Source: Aliiroseovarius sediminilitoris (GTDB lineage: Bacteria > Pseudomonadota > Alphaproteobacteria > Rhodobacterales > Rhodobacteraceae). Taken from it: DNA of 64,000 nucleotides. The notes beneath the pieces were generated by a model. The model was given only the letters and a program-made list of their open reading frames with translations. It searched no databases and was not told the DNA's origin. Within the stretch, counting starts at the first letter, position 1. Every line of letters begins with the position of its first letter. The stretch spans positions 868,001-932,000 of the forward strand of contig NZ_FOJB01000001.1 of assembly GCF_900109955.1 (NCBI RefSeq), written 5' to 3'. Positions 28,089-40,197 of the stretch are shown piece after piece. Both the position numbers and the translations under genes were made by a program.

Positions 28089-28937
28089 TTAGCCGGCCAT
28101 TTTGGTGATAGCGTCCGCCTTGGCCAGAATTCCTTTTGCCGTCACAACATGCAGGTTTTCGACGATCTTACCATCCACAACCGCGACGCCCAGGCCGGAA
28201 GCTTTCGCTTTCTCGAACGCCGCGATCTGGCGTTGGGCAAGGTCGATTTCGTCCTTCGACGGGGCGAAAGCCGTGTTGGCGATGTCCAATTGAGCCGGAT
28301 GGATCAGGGTTTTGCCGTCCATGCCCATGTCACGGCCCTGTTCGCATTCGGCCTTCAACCCCTCGTTATCCTTGAAGGCATTATAGACCCCATCAATGAT
28401 CACCACACCGTGGGCCTTCGCTGCCAGCAGGCACATATGCAGACCGCCCATCATCGGCAGGCGATCGGCGCGAAAACGGGTGTTGAGCTCCTTGGCAAGG
28501 TCATTGGTTCCCATCACGAACCCCTTCAGGCGCGGGTGGGCGGCAATCTCGGCAGCGTTCAGCATGCCCAGCGGGGTTTCCATCATCGCCCAGAGGTCCA
28601 CGTCCGGGATCAGGGCTGCCAGTTCGTCCAGTTGGGCCGCGCTGTCCACTTTCGGCATCAGGACCGCGTCGATATCCGCCCCAACAAACGCGGCCACATC
28701 GTCCTTGCCCCACGCGGTGTCAAAACCGTTGATCCGCACGATTTTCGCGCGATTGCCGTAACCGCCCTTGTCCAGTTCATCCTTCAGAGTTGCACGGGCT
28801 TCAATTTTTGCATCGGGGGCGACCGCATCTTCCAGATCGAAGATAATCGCGTCGGCAGAAAGGCTGCGCGCCTTTTCCAACGCGCGCTCTTTCGAGCCGG
28901 GGATATAAAGGACGGAACGATAAGGACGAGTCGACAT
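28089..28937 (-). CDS. mcl2: (3S)-malyl-CoA thioesterase (Mcl2), CitE-like family
   Basis: A 282-residue TIM-barrel CoA-ester enzyme. The start MSTRPYRSVLYIPGS is used because the upstream alternative adds non-conserved residues. Acid-rich DAIIFDLEDAVAPDAK binds Mg2+ and Arg in IVRINGFDT binds the acyl-CoA; METPLGMLNA is the active-site Glu. The N-terminus and length fit Mcl2, which hydrolyses (S)-malyl-CoA to malate, better than the longer lyase Mcl1. Its position a few genes from mch is as recalled for R. sphaeroides. Malyl-CoA lyase or citramalyl-CoA lyase activity cannot be fully excluded. Confidence 0.8.
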   Translation of the reverse strand: MSTRPYRSVLYIPGSKERALEKARSLSADAIIFDLEDAVAPDAKIEARATLKDELDKGGYGNRAKIVRINGFDTAWGKDDVAAFVGADIDAVLMPKVDSAAQLDELAALIPDVDLWAMMETPLGMLNAAEIAAHPRLKGFVMGTNDLAKELNTRFRADRLPMMGGLHMCLLAAKAHGVVIIDGVYNAFKDNEGLKAECEQGRDMGMDGKTLIHPAQLDIANTAFAPSKDEIDLAQRQIAAFEKAKASGLGVAVVDGKIVENLHVVTAKGILAKADAITKMAG

Positions 28938-29048
28938 GATTCTGGATCTCCGCAATATTGTTGCGCAAGGGACCACATCTGCGCACCATTTCGCAAGGGT
29001 GGATTTGCCGCGTCGCAGAAGTTTCTTATTTCCTCAGTGCAGCGTTCG

Positions 29049-29807
29049 TCAGGTCAGACCTTCCCAAATCAGCTTCGTGCCGGTGATGATCAGGAACAGA
29101 TAGGTGAAGGCAAAAAAGCCCCGCTCTGACAGGCGGTGGTGCATGTGGACGCCGATCCAGACACCGATCACCGCAAACGGGATCAGGAACAGGTCAGCCC
29201 GGGCGGTTTGCCACGTGAAAATTCCCAAAGCGAAGTAGGGGATGAATTTCAAAAGATTGATTGCCCAGAAACTGATCACAGTCGTCGCCTGAAACGTGGT
29301 CTTGTCCAACCGCCGCGACAACAGGAACACCGCGGCCGGAGGGCCGCCCGCATGGCTGATGAAGCTGGTAAACCCGGCAATCAGTCCCCAAAACCCGCCC
29401 AGACCGGCGGACATCGGGTGGGCCGCCGGCGTAATCAGTCCGCGTGCACGTGCGGCCTGAAACGCGACGAAGCCCACAGCGATCAGACCGATCAACAAGC
29501 GGAAGATGTCCGGGTCGGCGATGGAATATAACAATGCGCCAACCGCAACGCCCGGCACCGCGCCCAGAACCAGCGCCTTGGCCGATGGCGTATCCCACTT
29601 GCGCCAATAGGGTTTCAGCGCGGTTACATCCATCAGCATCAACAGCGGCAACATCAACCCGATGGCCGCGCCCGGCTCCAGAATCAGCGCCAGCAAAGGT
29701 GTTGCCGCAAAAGCCGCGCCAGACCCAAAACCGCCCTTGGAAATGCCTGCAAAGATCACGGCGGGGATCGCAAAGGCAAAGAATGTGAGGTCAAGAACCT
29801 CGGGCAT
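29049..29807 (-). CDS. TauE/SafE family membrane permease
   Basis: A 252-residue protein with seven or eight spans. The start MPEVLDLTFFAFAIPAVIFAGISKGGFG carries the TauE motif around GxxKGGFGSGA, repeated in the second half as FTSFISHAGGPPAAVFLL. Members export or take up sulfite, sulfoacetate or related organic acids. No sulfur metabolism genes are near, so the substrate is open. It is divergent from mdh. Confidence 0.85.
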   Translation of the reverse strand: MPEVLDLTFFAFAIPAVIFAGISKGGFGSGAAFAATPLLALILEPGAAIGLMLPLLMLMDVTALKPYWRKWDTPSAKALVLGAVPGVAVGALLYSIADPDIFRLLIGLIAVGFVAFQAARARGLITPAAHPMSAGLGGFWGLIAGFTSFISHAGGPPAAVFLLSRRLDKTTFQATTVISFWAINLLKFIPYFALGIFTWQTARADLFLIPFAVIGVWIGVHMHHRLSERGFFAFTYLFLIITGTKLIWEGLT

Positions 29808-29950
29808 GGTGTATCCCCCAAACCGCTGGAAAACGAGTGTTTTAGCGCTATCGCGAATGCTGCACAGGGGCAAGCATCGCTTTATGCCGCAGCGCGGCAC
29901 CCTTGCACGAACGCCATAATCGGACTACGCATGCGCCCGAAAACAACTGA

Positions 29951-30928
<978 letters not shown>

Positions 30929-30951
30929 TATCATCAGTCAAACAGAATCGG

Positions 30952-30978
30952 GGCGTCCCATTCAGGGGCGCCTTTTTT
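30952..30978 (+). terminator. Terminator of mdh
   Basis: Stem GGCGTCCC/GGGGCGCC with one G-T pair around a five-base loop, followed by TTTTTT. Confidence 0.85.
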
Positions 30979-31041
30979 CATGTGACCGAAGCGCCTTTAG
31001 AATCACGAGATTTCTGCGTTTCTGCGCAGGTGAAGATTTTT

Positions 31042-31072
31042 TGTGATCACAGTATTTTCGCGTGTGATCACA
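31042..31072. promoter_or_regulatory. Paired TGTGATCACA operators upstream of sucC
   Basis: TGTGATCACA at 31042-31051 and 31063-31072, 21 bases apart, the same word and spacing as at sdhC. They lie 114 to 144 bases before the sucC ATG and after the mdh terminator. A 23-base stretch at 31084-31106, containing TTAGCGCAA, resembles the sequence downstream of the sdhC pair. Confidence 0.85.
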
Positions 31073-31185
31073 AAAAAGCAGGTTTAGCGCAAAAATCCAC
31101 CAATTCAGCAGAAAGTGTTTTCGACACTTCCGCCAGTTGTGCATGGTGTCCCCGACCAAATGGACCAACTGGATAGGATGACTTC

Positions 31186-32379
<1,194 letters not shown>

Positions 32380-32383
32380 GACA

Positions 32384-33268
32384 ATGGCAGTTCTCATCGA
32401 CGAAAACACCAAGGTCATCTGTCAGGGCTTCACCGGCTCGCAGGGGACCTTTCACTCGGAACAGGCCATTGCGTATGGCACCAAGATGGTCGGCGGTGTG
32501 ACGCCGGGCAAAGGGGGGCAGACGCATCTGGACCTTCCGGTCTTCAACTCGGTGCACGAGGCCAAGCACGTCACCGAAGCCAACGCTTCTGTGATCTATG
32601 TGCCACCGCCCTTCGCAGCGGACTCGATCCTTGAAGCGATCGACGCCGGGATGGAACTGATCGTCTGCATCACCGAAGGCATTCCGGTGCTGGACATGAT
32701 GCGGGTGCAGCGTGCGCTGGACGGTTCGAAAAGCCGTCTGATCGGGCCGAATTGCCCCGGTGTCATCACGCCCGACGCCTGCAAGATCGGCATCATGCCC
32801 GGCCACATCCACAAGCGCGGCTCGGTCGGTGTTGTGTCGCGGTCCGGCACCCTGACCTATGAGGCTGTGAAGCAGACCTCGGATATCGGTTTGGGCCAGT
32901 CGACTGCGGTTGGCATCGGTGGCGACCCCATCAAAGGCACCGAGCATATCGACGTTTTGGACATGTTCCTGGATGACGACGAAACGCAGTCGATCATCAT
33001 GATCGGTGAAATCGGTGGTTCGGCAGAAGAAGAAGCCGCCGAGTTCCTGGCCGAACAGAAGAAAAAAGGCCGCTGGAAGCCGGTTGCGGGCTTCATCGCG
33101 GGCCGCACGGCACCTCCGGGTCGTCGTATGGGCCATGCTGGCGCGATTGTTGCGGGTGGCAAAGGTGGCGCCGAAGACAAGATCGAAGCCATGCGTGCCG
33201 CTGGCATCGTGGTTGCCGACAGCCCAGCCACGCTGGGCGAGGCCGTGCTGGAAGCGATCGGCAAATAA
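32384..33268 (+). CDS. sucD: Succinyl-CoA synthetase alpha subunit
   Basis: A 294-residue subunit that binds CoA and carries the phosphohistidine. The CoA site [18 protein letters not shown] and the active-site [16 protein letters not shown] (phosphorylated His) are intact. It pairs with SucC. A strong hairpin with a T-run follows before sucA. Confidence 0.98.
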   Translation: MAVLIDENTKVICQGFTGSQGTFHSEQAIAYGTKMVGGVTPGKGGQTHLDLPVFNSVHEAKHVTEANASVIYVPPPFAADSILEAIDAGMELIVCITEGIPVLDMMRVQRALDGSKSRLIGPNCPGVITPDACKIGIMPGHIHKRGSVGVVSRSGTLTYEAVKQTSDIGLGQSTAVGIGGDPIKGTEHIDVLDMFLDDDETQSIIMIGEIGGSAEEEAAEFLAEQKKKGRWKPVAGFIAGRTAPPGRRMGHAGAIVAGGKGGAEDKIEAMRAAGIVVADSPATLGEAVLEAIGK

Positions 33269-33277
33269 ACATCAAGG

Positions 33278-33309
33278 CGCGCGCCCCTGGACGCAGGGGC
33301 GCGTGTTTT
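33278..33309 (+). terminator. Terminator-like hairpin between sucD and sucA
   Basis: CGCGCCCCT (33280-33288) pairs perfectly with AGGGGCGCG (33295-33303) around a six-base loop; one G-T and one C-G pair extend it to 11 bp, and TTTT follows. It is placed 10 to 41 bases after the sucD stop, with the sucA ATG 20 bases further on. Confidence 0.8.
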
Positions 33310-33328
33310 CCAATTTTCAGGTGAACCC

Positions 33329-36307
33329 ATGACGGATCAGAGCCCCAACGACCTTTTTCATGCATCAAGTTTCATGCAAGGTCACAATGCCGAGTATCTT
33401 GAACAGCTTTACGCCCAATATGCGCGCGATCCCAACGCGGTGGATGCCGCGTGGCAGGCGTTTTTCACCGAGCTTGGGGATGACGGCGGTGACGTGACAG
33501 CCGAGGCGGCGGGACCGTCCTGGGCGCGGGCGGATTGGCCGCCGATGCCGACCGGCGACCGGGTTCACGGGCTGGACGGGCAGTGGCCCGAAGAACCGGT
33601 GGTCGAGGTCAAATCCGCAGGCAAGAAGATCGAAGCCAAGGCGGTTGAGAAAGGTGTTCAACTGTCCGACGATCAGGTCAAGCGCGCCGTGCTGGACAGC
33701 ATTCGCGCCCTGATGATCATCCGCGCCTATCGGATCCGGGGCCACCTGGCCGCCAATCTTGATCCGCTCGGGATGCGCGAGGCGTCGGATCATCCCGAGC
33801 TTGATCCGGCCTCCTACGGGTTCACCGAAGCCGATATGGATCGTCCGATCTTCATCGACAATGTGCTGGGGCTGGAAGTCGCCTCGATGCGGCAAATTCT
33901 GGCGATTGTGAAAAGCACCTATTGCGGCACGTTCGCGCTGCAATACATGCATATCTCGGACCCGGTTCAATCGGCGTGGCTGAAGGAACGGATCGAAGGG
34001 TTTGATCGCGAGATCAAGTTCACCCGCGAGGGCCGCAAAGCCATCCTGAACAAGCTGGTCGAGGCCGAGGGTTTCGAGAAGTTCCTGCATGTCAAATACA
34101 TGGGCACCAAACGGTTCGGTCTGGACGGTGGCGAAGCACTGATCCCCGCGATGGAGCAGATCATCAAGCGTGGTGGTCAGCTTGGCCTGAAAGACATCGT
34201 AGTCGGGATGCCGCACCGTGGTCGCCTATCGGTTTTGGCCAACGTGCTGCAAAAACCCTATCGCGCGATCTTCAACGAATTTCAGGGTGGCAGCTTCAAA
34301 CCGGAAGAGGTCGATGGCTCGGGCGATGTGAAATACCACCTTGGCGCGAGTTCGGACCGCGAGTTTGATGGCAATATCGTGCACCTGTCGCTGACCGCGA
34401 ACCCGTCCCACCTTGAGGCCGTGAACCCGGTGGTGCTGGGCAAGGTGCGCGCCAAGCAGGAACAGATGAACGACAAGGACCGCGATCAGGTTCTGCCGAT
34501 CCTTCTGCACGGCGACGCGGCCTTTGCCGGTCAGGGTGTTGTGGCCGAAGGCTTTGGTCTGTCGGGTCTGGTCGGTCACAAGACCGGCGGCACGATGCAT
34601 ATCGTGGTGAACAACCAGATCGGGTTCACCACCGCGCCGCATTTCAGCCGTTCGTCACCCTATCCGACGGATATCGCGCTGATGGTGGAGGCCCCGATCT
34701 TCCACGTGAACGGGGATGACCCCGAAGCCGTGGTGCACGCGGCCCGCGTCGCGATTGAGTTCCGCCAGAAGTTCCACAAGGACGTGGTTCTGGACATTTT
34801 CTGCTATCGCCGCTTCGGTCACAACGAAGGCGACGAGCCGATGTTCACCAACCCGCTGATGTACAAGCGGATCAAGAAACACCAGACCACGCTTCAGATC
34901 TATACTGATCGTTTGGTGAAAGACGGGTTGATCCCGGCTGGCGAGATTGAAGATATGAAAGCTGCGTTCCAGGCCAAGATGAACGAGGAGTTCGAGGCCG
35001 GGAAGGACTACAAACCCAACAAGGCCGATTGGCTGGATGGGCGCTGGTCGCATCTGGACAAGGAAAGCGACGAATATCAGCGTGGCAAGACCGAGATTTC
35101 GTCGGACACGCTGGCCGAGATCGGCAAGGCGCTGACCACGGTGCCGGAAGGTTTCCCTCTGCACAGAACCGTGGGCCGGTTGCTGGACGCCAAGAAAGAG
35201 ATGTTCGACAGCGGCAAAGGGTTTGACTGGGCCACTGGCGAGGCGATTGCCTTCGGCTCGCTGGTGACGGAAGGGTTCCCGGTCCGCCTGTCGGGGCAGG
35301 ACGCCACGCGTGGCACGTTCAGCCAGCGCCATTCCGGCCTGATCAATCAGGACACGGAAGAACGCTATTATCCGCTGAACCACGTGCGCGAAGGTCAGGC
35401 ACGTTACGAGGTCATCGACTCGATGCTGTCGGAATACGCGGTTCTTGGGTTCGAATATGGTTATTCGCTGGCCGAACCCAACGCGCTGGTGATGTGGGAA
35501 GCGCAGTTCGGCGACTTTGCCAACGGCGCGCAGATCATGTTCGACCAGTTCATCTCGTCTGGCGAGTCGAAATGGCTTCGGATGTCCGGCCTGACGGTTC
35601 TTCTGCCGCATGGTTATGAAGGGCAGGGGCCGGAACACAGCTCGTCCCGGCTGGAACGCTTCCTGCAAATGTGTGGCGGTGACAACTGGATCGTCGCCAA
35701 CTGCACCACGCCCGCCAACTATTGTCACATTCTGCGCCGTCAGTTGCATCGCGGCTATCGCAAGCCGCTGATCCTGATGACGCCGAAGTCGCTGCTGCGT
35801 CACAAGCTTGCGGTGTCGAACGCGAAAGACTTCACCGAAGGGTCCAGTTTCCACCGCGTGTTGTGGGATGATGGCGACCGTGACAACGGCACAGGTCGGT
35901 CCGAGGCCAAGCTTGTCACGGACAAGAAGATCAAGCGCGTCGTGATGTGTTCGGGCAAGGTCTATTACGACCTGCTGGAGGAACGTGACCGTCGCGGCAT
36001 TGAAGACGTCTATCTGCTGCGCCTTGAGCAGTTCTATCCCTTCCCCGCCATGTCGCTGGTGAAGGAGTTGGAACGTTTCAAAGGGGCGGAAATCGTCTGG
36101 TGCCAGGAAGAGCCCAAGAACCAGGGTGCCTGGTTCTTCGTTGAACCGAATATCGAATGGGTGCTGACCCGGATCGGGGCCAAGCACACGCGGCCCGTCT
36201 ATGCCGGTCGCCCGGCATCGGCATCGCCTGCCACCGGTCTGGCATCTCAGCACAAAGCACAACAAGAGGCGCTCGTGGACGCGGCGCTGAACCTGGAAGG
36301 GAAATAA
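33329..36307 (+). CDS. sucA: 2-oxoglutarate dehydrogenase E1 component
   Basis: A 992-residue thiamine-diphosphate enzyme that decarboxylates 2-oxoglutarate in the TCA cycle, longer than E. coli SucA (933). The N-terminal E2-binding segment (FMQGHNAEYLEQLYAQYA) is present. VVGMPHRGRLSVLANV, HGDAAFAGQGVVAEGF and NNQIGFTT mark the cofactor-binding core, and LLPHGYEGQGPEHSSSRLER the C-terminal domain. It begins 60 bases after sucD beyond a hairpin and is three bases from sucB. Confidence 0.98.
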   Translation: MTDQSPNDLFHASSFMQGHNAEYLEQLYAQYARDPNAVDAAWQAFFTELGDDGGDVTAEAAGPSWARADWPPMPTGDRVHGLDGQWPEEPVVEVKSAGKKIEAKAVEKGVQLSDDQVKRAVLDSIRALMIIRAYRIRGHLAANLDPLGMREASDHPELDPASYGFTEADMDRPIFIDNVLGLEVASMRQILAIVKSTYCGTFALQYMHISDPVQSAWLKERIEGFDREIKFTREGRKAILNKLVEAEGFEKFLHVKYMGTKRFGLDGGEALIPAMEQIIKRGGQLGLKDIVVGMPHRGRLSVLANVLQKPYRAIFNEFQGGSFKPEEVDGSGDVKYHLGASSDREFDGNIVHLSLTANPSHLEAVNPVVLGKVRAKQEQMNDKDRDQVLPILLHGDAAFAGQGVVAEGFGLSGLVGHKTGGTMHIVVNNQIGFTTAPHFSRSSPYPTDIALMVEAPIFHVNGDDPEAVVHAARVAIEFRQKFHKDVVLDIFCYRRFGHNEGDEPMFTNPLMYKRIKKHQTTLQIYTDRLVKDGLIPAGEIEDMKAAFQAKMNEEFEAGKDYKPNKADWLDGRWSHLDKESDEYQRGKTEISSDTLAEIGKALTTVPEGFPLHRTVGRLLDAKKEMFDSGKGFDWATGEAIAFGSLVTEGFPVRLSGQDATRGTFSQRHSGLINQDTEERYYPLNHVREGQARYEVIDSMLSEYAVLGFEYGYSLAEPNALVMWEAQFGDFANGAQIMFDQFISSGESKWLRMSGLTVLLPHGYEGQGPEHSSSRLERFLQMCGGDNWIVANCTTPANYCHILRRQLHRGYRKPLILMTPKSLLRHKLAVSNAKDFTEGSSFHRVLWDDGDRDNGTGRSEAKLVTDKKIKRVVMCSGKVYYDLLEERDRRGIEDVYLLRLEQFYPFPAMSLVKELERFKGAEIVWCQEEPKNQGAWFFVEPNIEWVLTRIGAKHTRPVYAGRPASASPATGLASQHKAQQEALVDAALNLEGK

Positions 36308-36310
36308 GCC

Positions 36311-37807
36311 ATGAGCATCGAAGTAAGGGTCCCAACATTGGGCGAAAGCGTCACCGAAGCCACGGTCGCCACATGGTTCAAGAAACCCGGTGATGCCGTG
36401 GCGGTGGACGAAATGCTCTGCGAGCTTGAAACCGACAAGGTGACGGTCGAAGTGCCGTCGCCCACCGCCGGTGTGATGGGTGAGATTGTCGCCGCCGAAG
36501 GTGAAACCGTGGGTGTCGACGCGCTTCTGGCAACCATCAGCGAAGGCGAAGGGGCGGCCCCGGCACCTGCACCCGAGAAGAAAGCCGACACCGCGCCCGC
36601 CGCCTCTGGCGATGATGCGCCTGCCGTCGATGTCATGGTGCCCAGCCTTGGCGAAAGCGTGACCGAGGCGACCGTGTCAAGCTGGTTCAAACAGGTTGGC
36701 GATACCGTGGCACAGGATGAAATGCTGTGCGAACTGGAAACCGACAAGGTGTCGGTCGAGGTCCCAGCCCCTGCCGGTGGTGTGCTGACCGAAATTCTTG
36801 CCGCCGAAGGCACCACCGTCGATGCCTCGGCCAAGCTCGCGGTGATCAGCGGCAGTGCAGATGGGGCTGTCGAACCCGCGCCCAAACCCGCCGCGGCACA
36901 GGCATCCGCAACGACCGGCAAGGACGTGGAAGATGCCCCATCGGCCAAGAAAGCCATGGCCGAAGCCGGTCTGAAACCGGGCGACGTGCAAGGCACGGGG
37001 CGCGATGGTCGCGTGATGAAGCATGACGTCGCTGCCGCCGTGGCCGCTCCGAAAGCTGCCCCTGCGCCTGCTGCCGCGCCCGCCGCACCGCGTGCCGCTG
37101 GGGACCCCGCCCGCGAAGAACGCGTGAAAATGACGCGCCTGCGCCAGACCATCGCGCGCCGCCTGAAAGACAGCCAGAACACCGCCGCCATGCTGACCAC
37201 CTATAACGAGGTCGACATGACCGAGGTGATGGCGCTGCGCAACGAATACAAAGCCGAGTTCGAAAAGAAACACGGCGTGCGCCTGGGCTTCATGTCCTTC
37301 TTCACCAAGGCCTGCTGTCACGCGCTGAAAGAGGTGCCCGAGGTGAACGCCGAGATTGACGGCACCGACATTGTTTACAAGAACTACGTGAACATGGGCG
37401 TCGCTGCGGGCACGCCCACGGGTCTGGTCGTGCCGGTGATCAATGACGCCGATGCGATGTCCTTCGCCGCGATCGAAAAAGCCATTGCCGAAAAGGGCCG
37501 CCGCGCCCGTGATGGCAAGCTGTCGATGGACGAAATGCAGGGCGGCACCTTCACCATCTCGAACGGCGGTGTCTATGGCTCGCTTATGTCTTCGCCGATC
37601 CTGAACCCACCGCAGTCGGGTATCCTTGGTATGCACAAAATCCAGGACCGCCCGATGGCGATCAACGGAGAGGTCGTGATCCGCCCGATGATGTATCTGG
37701 CACTGTCCTATGACCACCGCATCGTTGACGGCAAGGGTGCCGTGACCTTCCTTGTGCGCGTGAAAGAAGCACTGGAAGATCCGCGTCGGTTGTTGATGGA
37801 TTTGTGA
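36311..37807 (+). CDS. sucB: Dihydrolipoyllysine succinyltransferase (E2o) with two lipoyl domains
   Basis: A 498-residue E2 component of 2-oxoglutarate dehydrogenase. It has two nearly identical N-terminal lipoyl domains with the lipoylation sites ETDKVTVEV (Lys43) and ETDKVSVEV (Lys146), where most E2o proteins have one. Ala/Pro linkers, a peripheral-subunit-binding domain (about 208-245) and the acyltransferase core follow; catalytic SYDHRIVDG is near the end. The close match of the two lipoyl domains indicates an internal duplication. It is translated right after sucA. Confidence 0.97.
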   Translation: MSIEVRVPTLGESVTEATVATWFKKPGDAVAVDEMLCELETDKVTVEVPSPTAGVMGEIVAAEGETVGVDALLATISEGEGAAPAPAPEKKADTAPAASGDDAPAVDVMVPSLGESVTEATVSSWFKQVGDTVAQDEMLCELETDKVSVEVPAPAGGVLTEILAAEGTTVDASAKLAVISGSADGAVEPAPKPAAAQASATTGKDVEDAPSAKKAMAEAGLKPGDVQGTGRDGRVMKHDVAAAVAAPKAAPAPAAAPAAPRAAGDPAREERVKMTRLRQTIARRLKDSQNTAAMLTTYNEVDMTEVMALRNEYKAEFEKKHGVRLGFMSFFTKACCHALKEVPEVNAEIDGTDIVYKNYVNMGVAAGTPTGLVVPVINDADAMSFAAIEKAIAEKGRRARDGKLSMDEMQGGTFTISNGGVYGSLMSSPILNPPQSGILGMHKIQDRPMAINGEVVIRPMMYLALSYDHRIVDGKGAVTFLVRVKEALEDPRRLLMDL

Positions 37808-37820
37808 GGCTGAACTTCGG

Positions 37821-38234
37821 ATGTTCAAAAGGTTGTTCGAAGATTTGCATCCGATGAAGCGTGGTTTATCTAGCCGCGAGGGAACCTTGTTCGACCAACT
37901 GTTGATTGTTGTCGTTTTCCGCCGTCATCTTAGAGCACAAGCAACTCAATCTGAGGTTAAAGATCTAGCAAAATCGCTAAAAGCATCTTGTCGAGAGCTC
38001 GGCTGGAACCGAAAAACCGCTGATAGACTGGTTAACTTTGGGGCGAAAAACTATCTACTTTATCGCCCCAAAGAAACTGAGATCTCGTTGGGTACTAGTA
38101 TCCAAGAGGTCATCCGCCGCGAACTGAATTGGTGCTTGTCACACGATGTAACTTCAATATCGGATTTGGAGATCCATTGTTCAGGTGCGATAGAACAGCT
38201 TGTTTCGGAGGTTCGCTCATTGAAGATCGAATGA
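37821..38234 (+). CDS. Hypothetical protein inserted in the suc-lpd operon
   Basis: A 137-residue protein of no recognised family. It is basic in the first half (FRRHLRAQ, KDLAKSLKASCRELGWNRKTADR) and acidic near the end, with no signal peptide or membrane span. Codon use and base content are visibly more AT-rich (for example TTATCTAGC, GATAGACTGGTTAACTTT) than in sucB and lpdA, so it is probably acquired. It starts 14 bases after sucB and ends 14 bases before the MAPEG gene, in the operon direction. Confidence 0.55.
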   Translation: MFKRLFEDLHPMKRGLSSREGTLFDQLLIVVVFRRHLRAQATQSEVKDLAKSLKASCRELGWNRKTADRLVNFGAKNYLLYRPKETEISLGTSIQEVIRRELNWCLSHDVTSISDLEIHCSGAIEQLVSEVRSLKIE

Positions 38235-38247
38235 AAGGGATGGATCT

Positions 38248-38637
38248 ATGACCCCCGAACTCACCATCCTCGCCCTCGCAGGCCTGCTGCAAGTGGTCCA
38301 GTTCTGCATCTACTCCGTTCTGGCGCAGATGCAGGTGGGGTCGAAATACGCGGCCTCGCCCCGTGACAAGCCGCGGGAGCTGACGGGCATCGCAGGTCGG
38401 GCGCAGCGGGCGTTGAATAACCATTTCGAAGGGCTGATCCTGTTCACGGCGGCAGTCGTGGTCGTCACGCTCTCGGGCCGGTCCACCGCGACGACGGCGA
38501 CATGCGGCTATGTCTATCTGGGCGCTCGGCTGTTGTATCTTCCCGCCTACCTGTTTGGCTGGGCGCCATGGCGCTCGCTGATCTGGTTCGTGGGCTTCCT
38601 TGCGACGACCGTGATGTTGATCTCGGCGCTCATATGA
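38248..38637 (+). CDS. MAPEG family membrane protein
   Basis: A 129-residue protein with four spans and the MAPEG-type segment GRAQRALNNHFEGLILF, including the conserved Arg, Asn and Glu. Eukaryotic members act in eicosanoid and glutathione metabolism; the bacterial role is unclear. It lies between sucB and lpdA, as recalled for related Rhodobacteraceae. Confidence 0.85.
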   Translation: MTPELTILALAGLLQVVQFCIYSVLAQMQVGSKYAASPRDKPRELTGIAGRAQRALNNHFEGLILFTAAVVVVTLSGRSTATTATCGYVYLGARLLYLPAYLFGWAPWRSLIWFVGFLATTVMLISALI

Positions 38638-38724
38638 ATATCACTAGGCAAGAATGCTCCGGGGTGAGCGGGACGATGGCGGACATACGCCACGCCCAGA
38701 CCCCAAATGAAAGGAACAAGACAC

Positions 38725-40110
38725 ATGGCAGACTATGACGTAATCATCATCGGCGGCGGTCCGGGCGGCTATGTCTGCGCGATACGCTGTGCACAGCTTG
38801 GCCTGAAAACCGCGTGCGTCGAAGGGCGCGAGACCTTGGGCGGCACCTGCCTGAACGTCGGCTGCATTCCGTCCAAGGCGCTTTTGCACGCATCGCACAG
38901 CCTGCACGAGGCCGAACACAACTTCGCCAAGATGGGTCTGAAGGGCAAAAGCCCTTCGGTCGATTGGAAGCAGATGCTGGCCTATAAGGATGACGTCATC
39001 GGCCAGAACACAAAGGGCATCGAGTTTCTGTTCAAGAAAAACAAGGTCGACTGGATCAAGGGCTGGGCGTCGATCCCCGCCGCCGGTCAGGTCAAGGTCG
39101 GCGACGAAGTCCACAACGCCAAGAACATCGTACTTGCCTCCGGGTCCGAGCCGTCGACCCTGCCCGGGGTCGAGGTGGACGAGAAAATCGTCGTGACCTC
39201 GACCGGTGCGCTTGAATTGCCGAAGGTTCCCAAGAAGATGGTTGTGATCGGGGCCGGTGTGATCGGGCTTGAGATGGGGTCGGTTTATGCACGTCTGGGC
39301 ACCGAGGTTACGGTCGTTGAATTCCTTGACGCCATCACACCAGGGATGGACAGCGATCTGGCCAAGACCTTCCAGCGTGCGCTGAAAAAGCAGGGGCTGA
39401 GCTTTGTCATGGGCGCGGCTGTTCAGAATGTGGACGCCAAGAAAACGAAGGCGACTGTGAACTACAAGCTGCGCAAGGATGACAGCGAGCACGCGATTGA
39501 TGCCGATGTGGTGCTGGTTGCCACAGGCCGCCGTCCGTATGTCGAAGGGTTGGGTCTGGACGCGCTGGGTATGAAAATGACCGAACGCGGGCAGATCGCG
39601 ACCGATCATTGGAAAACCTCCGTGTCGGGTGTCTGGGCCATTGGCGATGTCATCGAAGGCCCGATGCTGGCTCACAAAGCGGAAGACGAGGGCATTGCGG
39701 TGGCCGAGGCGATTGCCGGCCAGGCGGGCCATGTGAACTATGATGTCATTCCGGGCGTCGTCTATACAGCGCCTGAAGTGGCCTCTGTCGGCAAGACCGA
39801 GGAACAGTTGAAGGAAGAGGGCCGCGGCTACAAGGTCGGCAAGTTCAGCTTCATGGGCAATGCCCGCGCCAAGGCCGTGTTCCAGGGCGAGGGCTTTGTA
39901 AAAATTCTGGCTGACAAGGACACCGACCGCGTTCTGGGCGTCCACATCATGGGCCCAGCGGCGGGCGAATTGATCCACGAGGCTTGCGTGCTGATGGAAT
40001 TCGGCGGATCAGCCGAAGACCTGGCCCGCACCTGTCACGCCCACCCGACTTTCTCGGAAGCTGTGCGCGAGGCCGCGCTGGCTTGTGGCGATGGCGCGAT
40101 CCACGCGTAA
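38725..40110 (+). CDS. lpdA: Dihydrolipoyl dehydrogenase (E3)
   Basis: A 461-residue flavoenzyme that reoxidises the lipoyl groups of 2-oxoglutarate dehydrogenase, reducing NAD. The start [17 protein letters not shown] has AAGGAAC upstream. The redox disulfide [13 protein letters not shown] (Cys42, Cys47), the NAD-binding [15 protein letters not shown] and the C-terminal [10 protein letters not shown] with the catalytic His/Glu are intact. It closes the sucABlpd unit and a strong terminator follows. Confidence 0.97.
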   Translation: MADYDVIIIGGGPGGYVCAIRCAQLGLKTACVEGRETLGGTCLNVGCIPSKALLHASHSLHEAEHNFAKMGLKGKSPSVDWKQMLAYKDDVIGQNTKGIEFLFKKNKVDWIKGWASIPAAGQVKVGDEVHNAKNIVLASGSEPSTLPGVEVDEKIVVTSTGALELPKVPKKMVVIGAGVIGLEMGSVYARLGTEVTVVEFLDAITPGMDSDLAKTFQRALKKQGLSFVMGAAVQNVDAKKTKATVNYKLRKDDSEHAIDADVVLVATGRRPYVEGLGLDALGMKMTERGQIATDHWKTSVSGVWAIGDVIEGPMLAHKAEDEGIAVAEAIAGQAGHVNYDVIPGVVYTAPEVASVGKTEEQLKEEGRGYKVGKFSFMGNARAKAVFQGEGFVKILADKDTDRVLGVHIMGPAAGELIHEACVLMEFGGSAEDLARTCHAHPTFSEAVREAALACGDGAIHA

Positions 40111-40133
40111 TCCCTCGTAGACACGCATGAAAA

Positions 40134-40165
40134 AAAGCCACCGGATCGCTCCGGTGGCTTTCGTC
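40134..40165. terminator. Bidirectional terminator of lpdA and the alanine symporter
   Basis: A 12-bp perfect stem AAAGCCACCGGA/TCCGGTGGCTTT around a TCGC loop, flanked by an A-run and a T-rich run. It sits between convergent genes. Confidence 0.9.
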
Positions 40166-40197
40166 TTTTCTGACACATCTCTGTGTCCGGTGTCATC

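Noticed and set aside
28089-28937. Assignment as malyl-CoA lyase Mcl1
   Set aside because: Length and N-terminus fit the shorter Mcl2 thioesterase, and the position near mch supports that.
29049-29807. TauE/SafE protein as part of a taurine or sulfite locus
   Set aside because: No sulfur-metabolism genes are near; the substrate is left open.
34655-36265. Long open frame (536 codons) on the minus strand across sucA
   Set aside because: Antisense shadow of sucA without family features.
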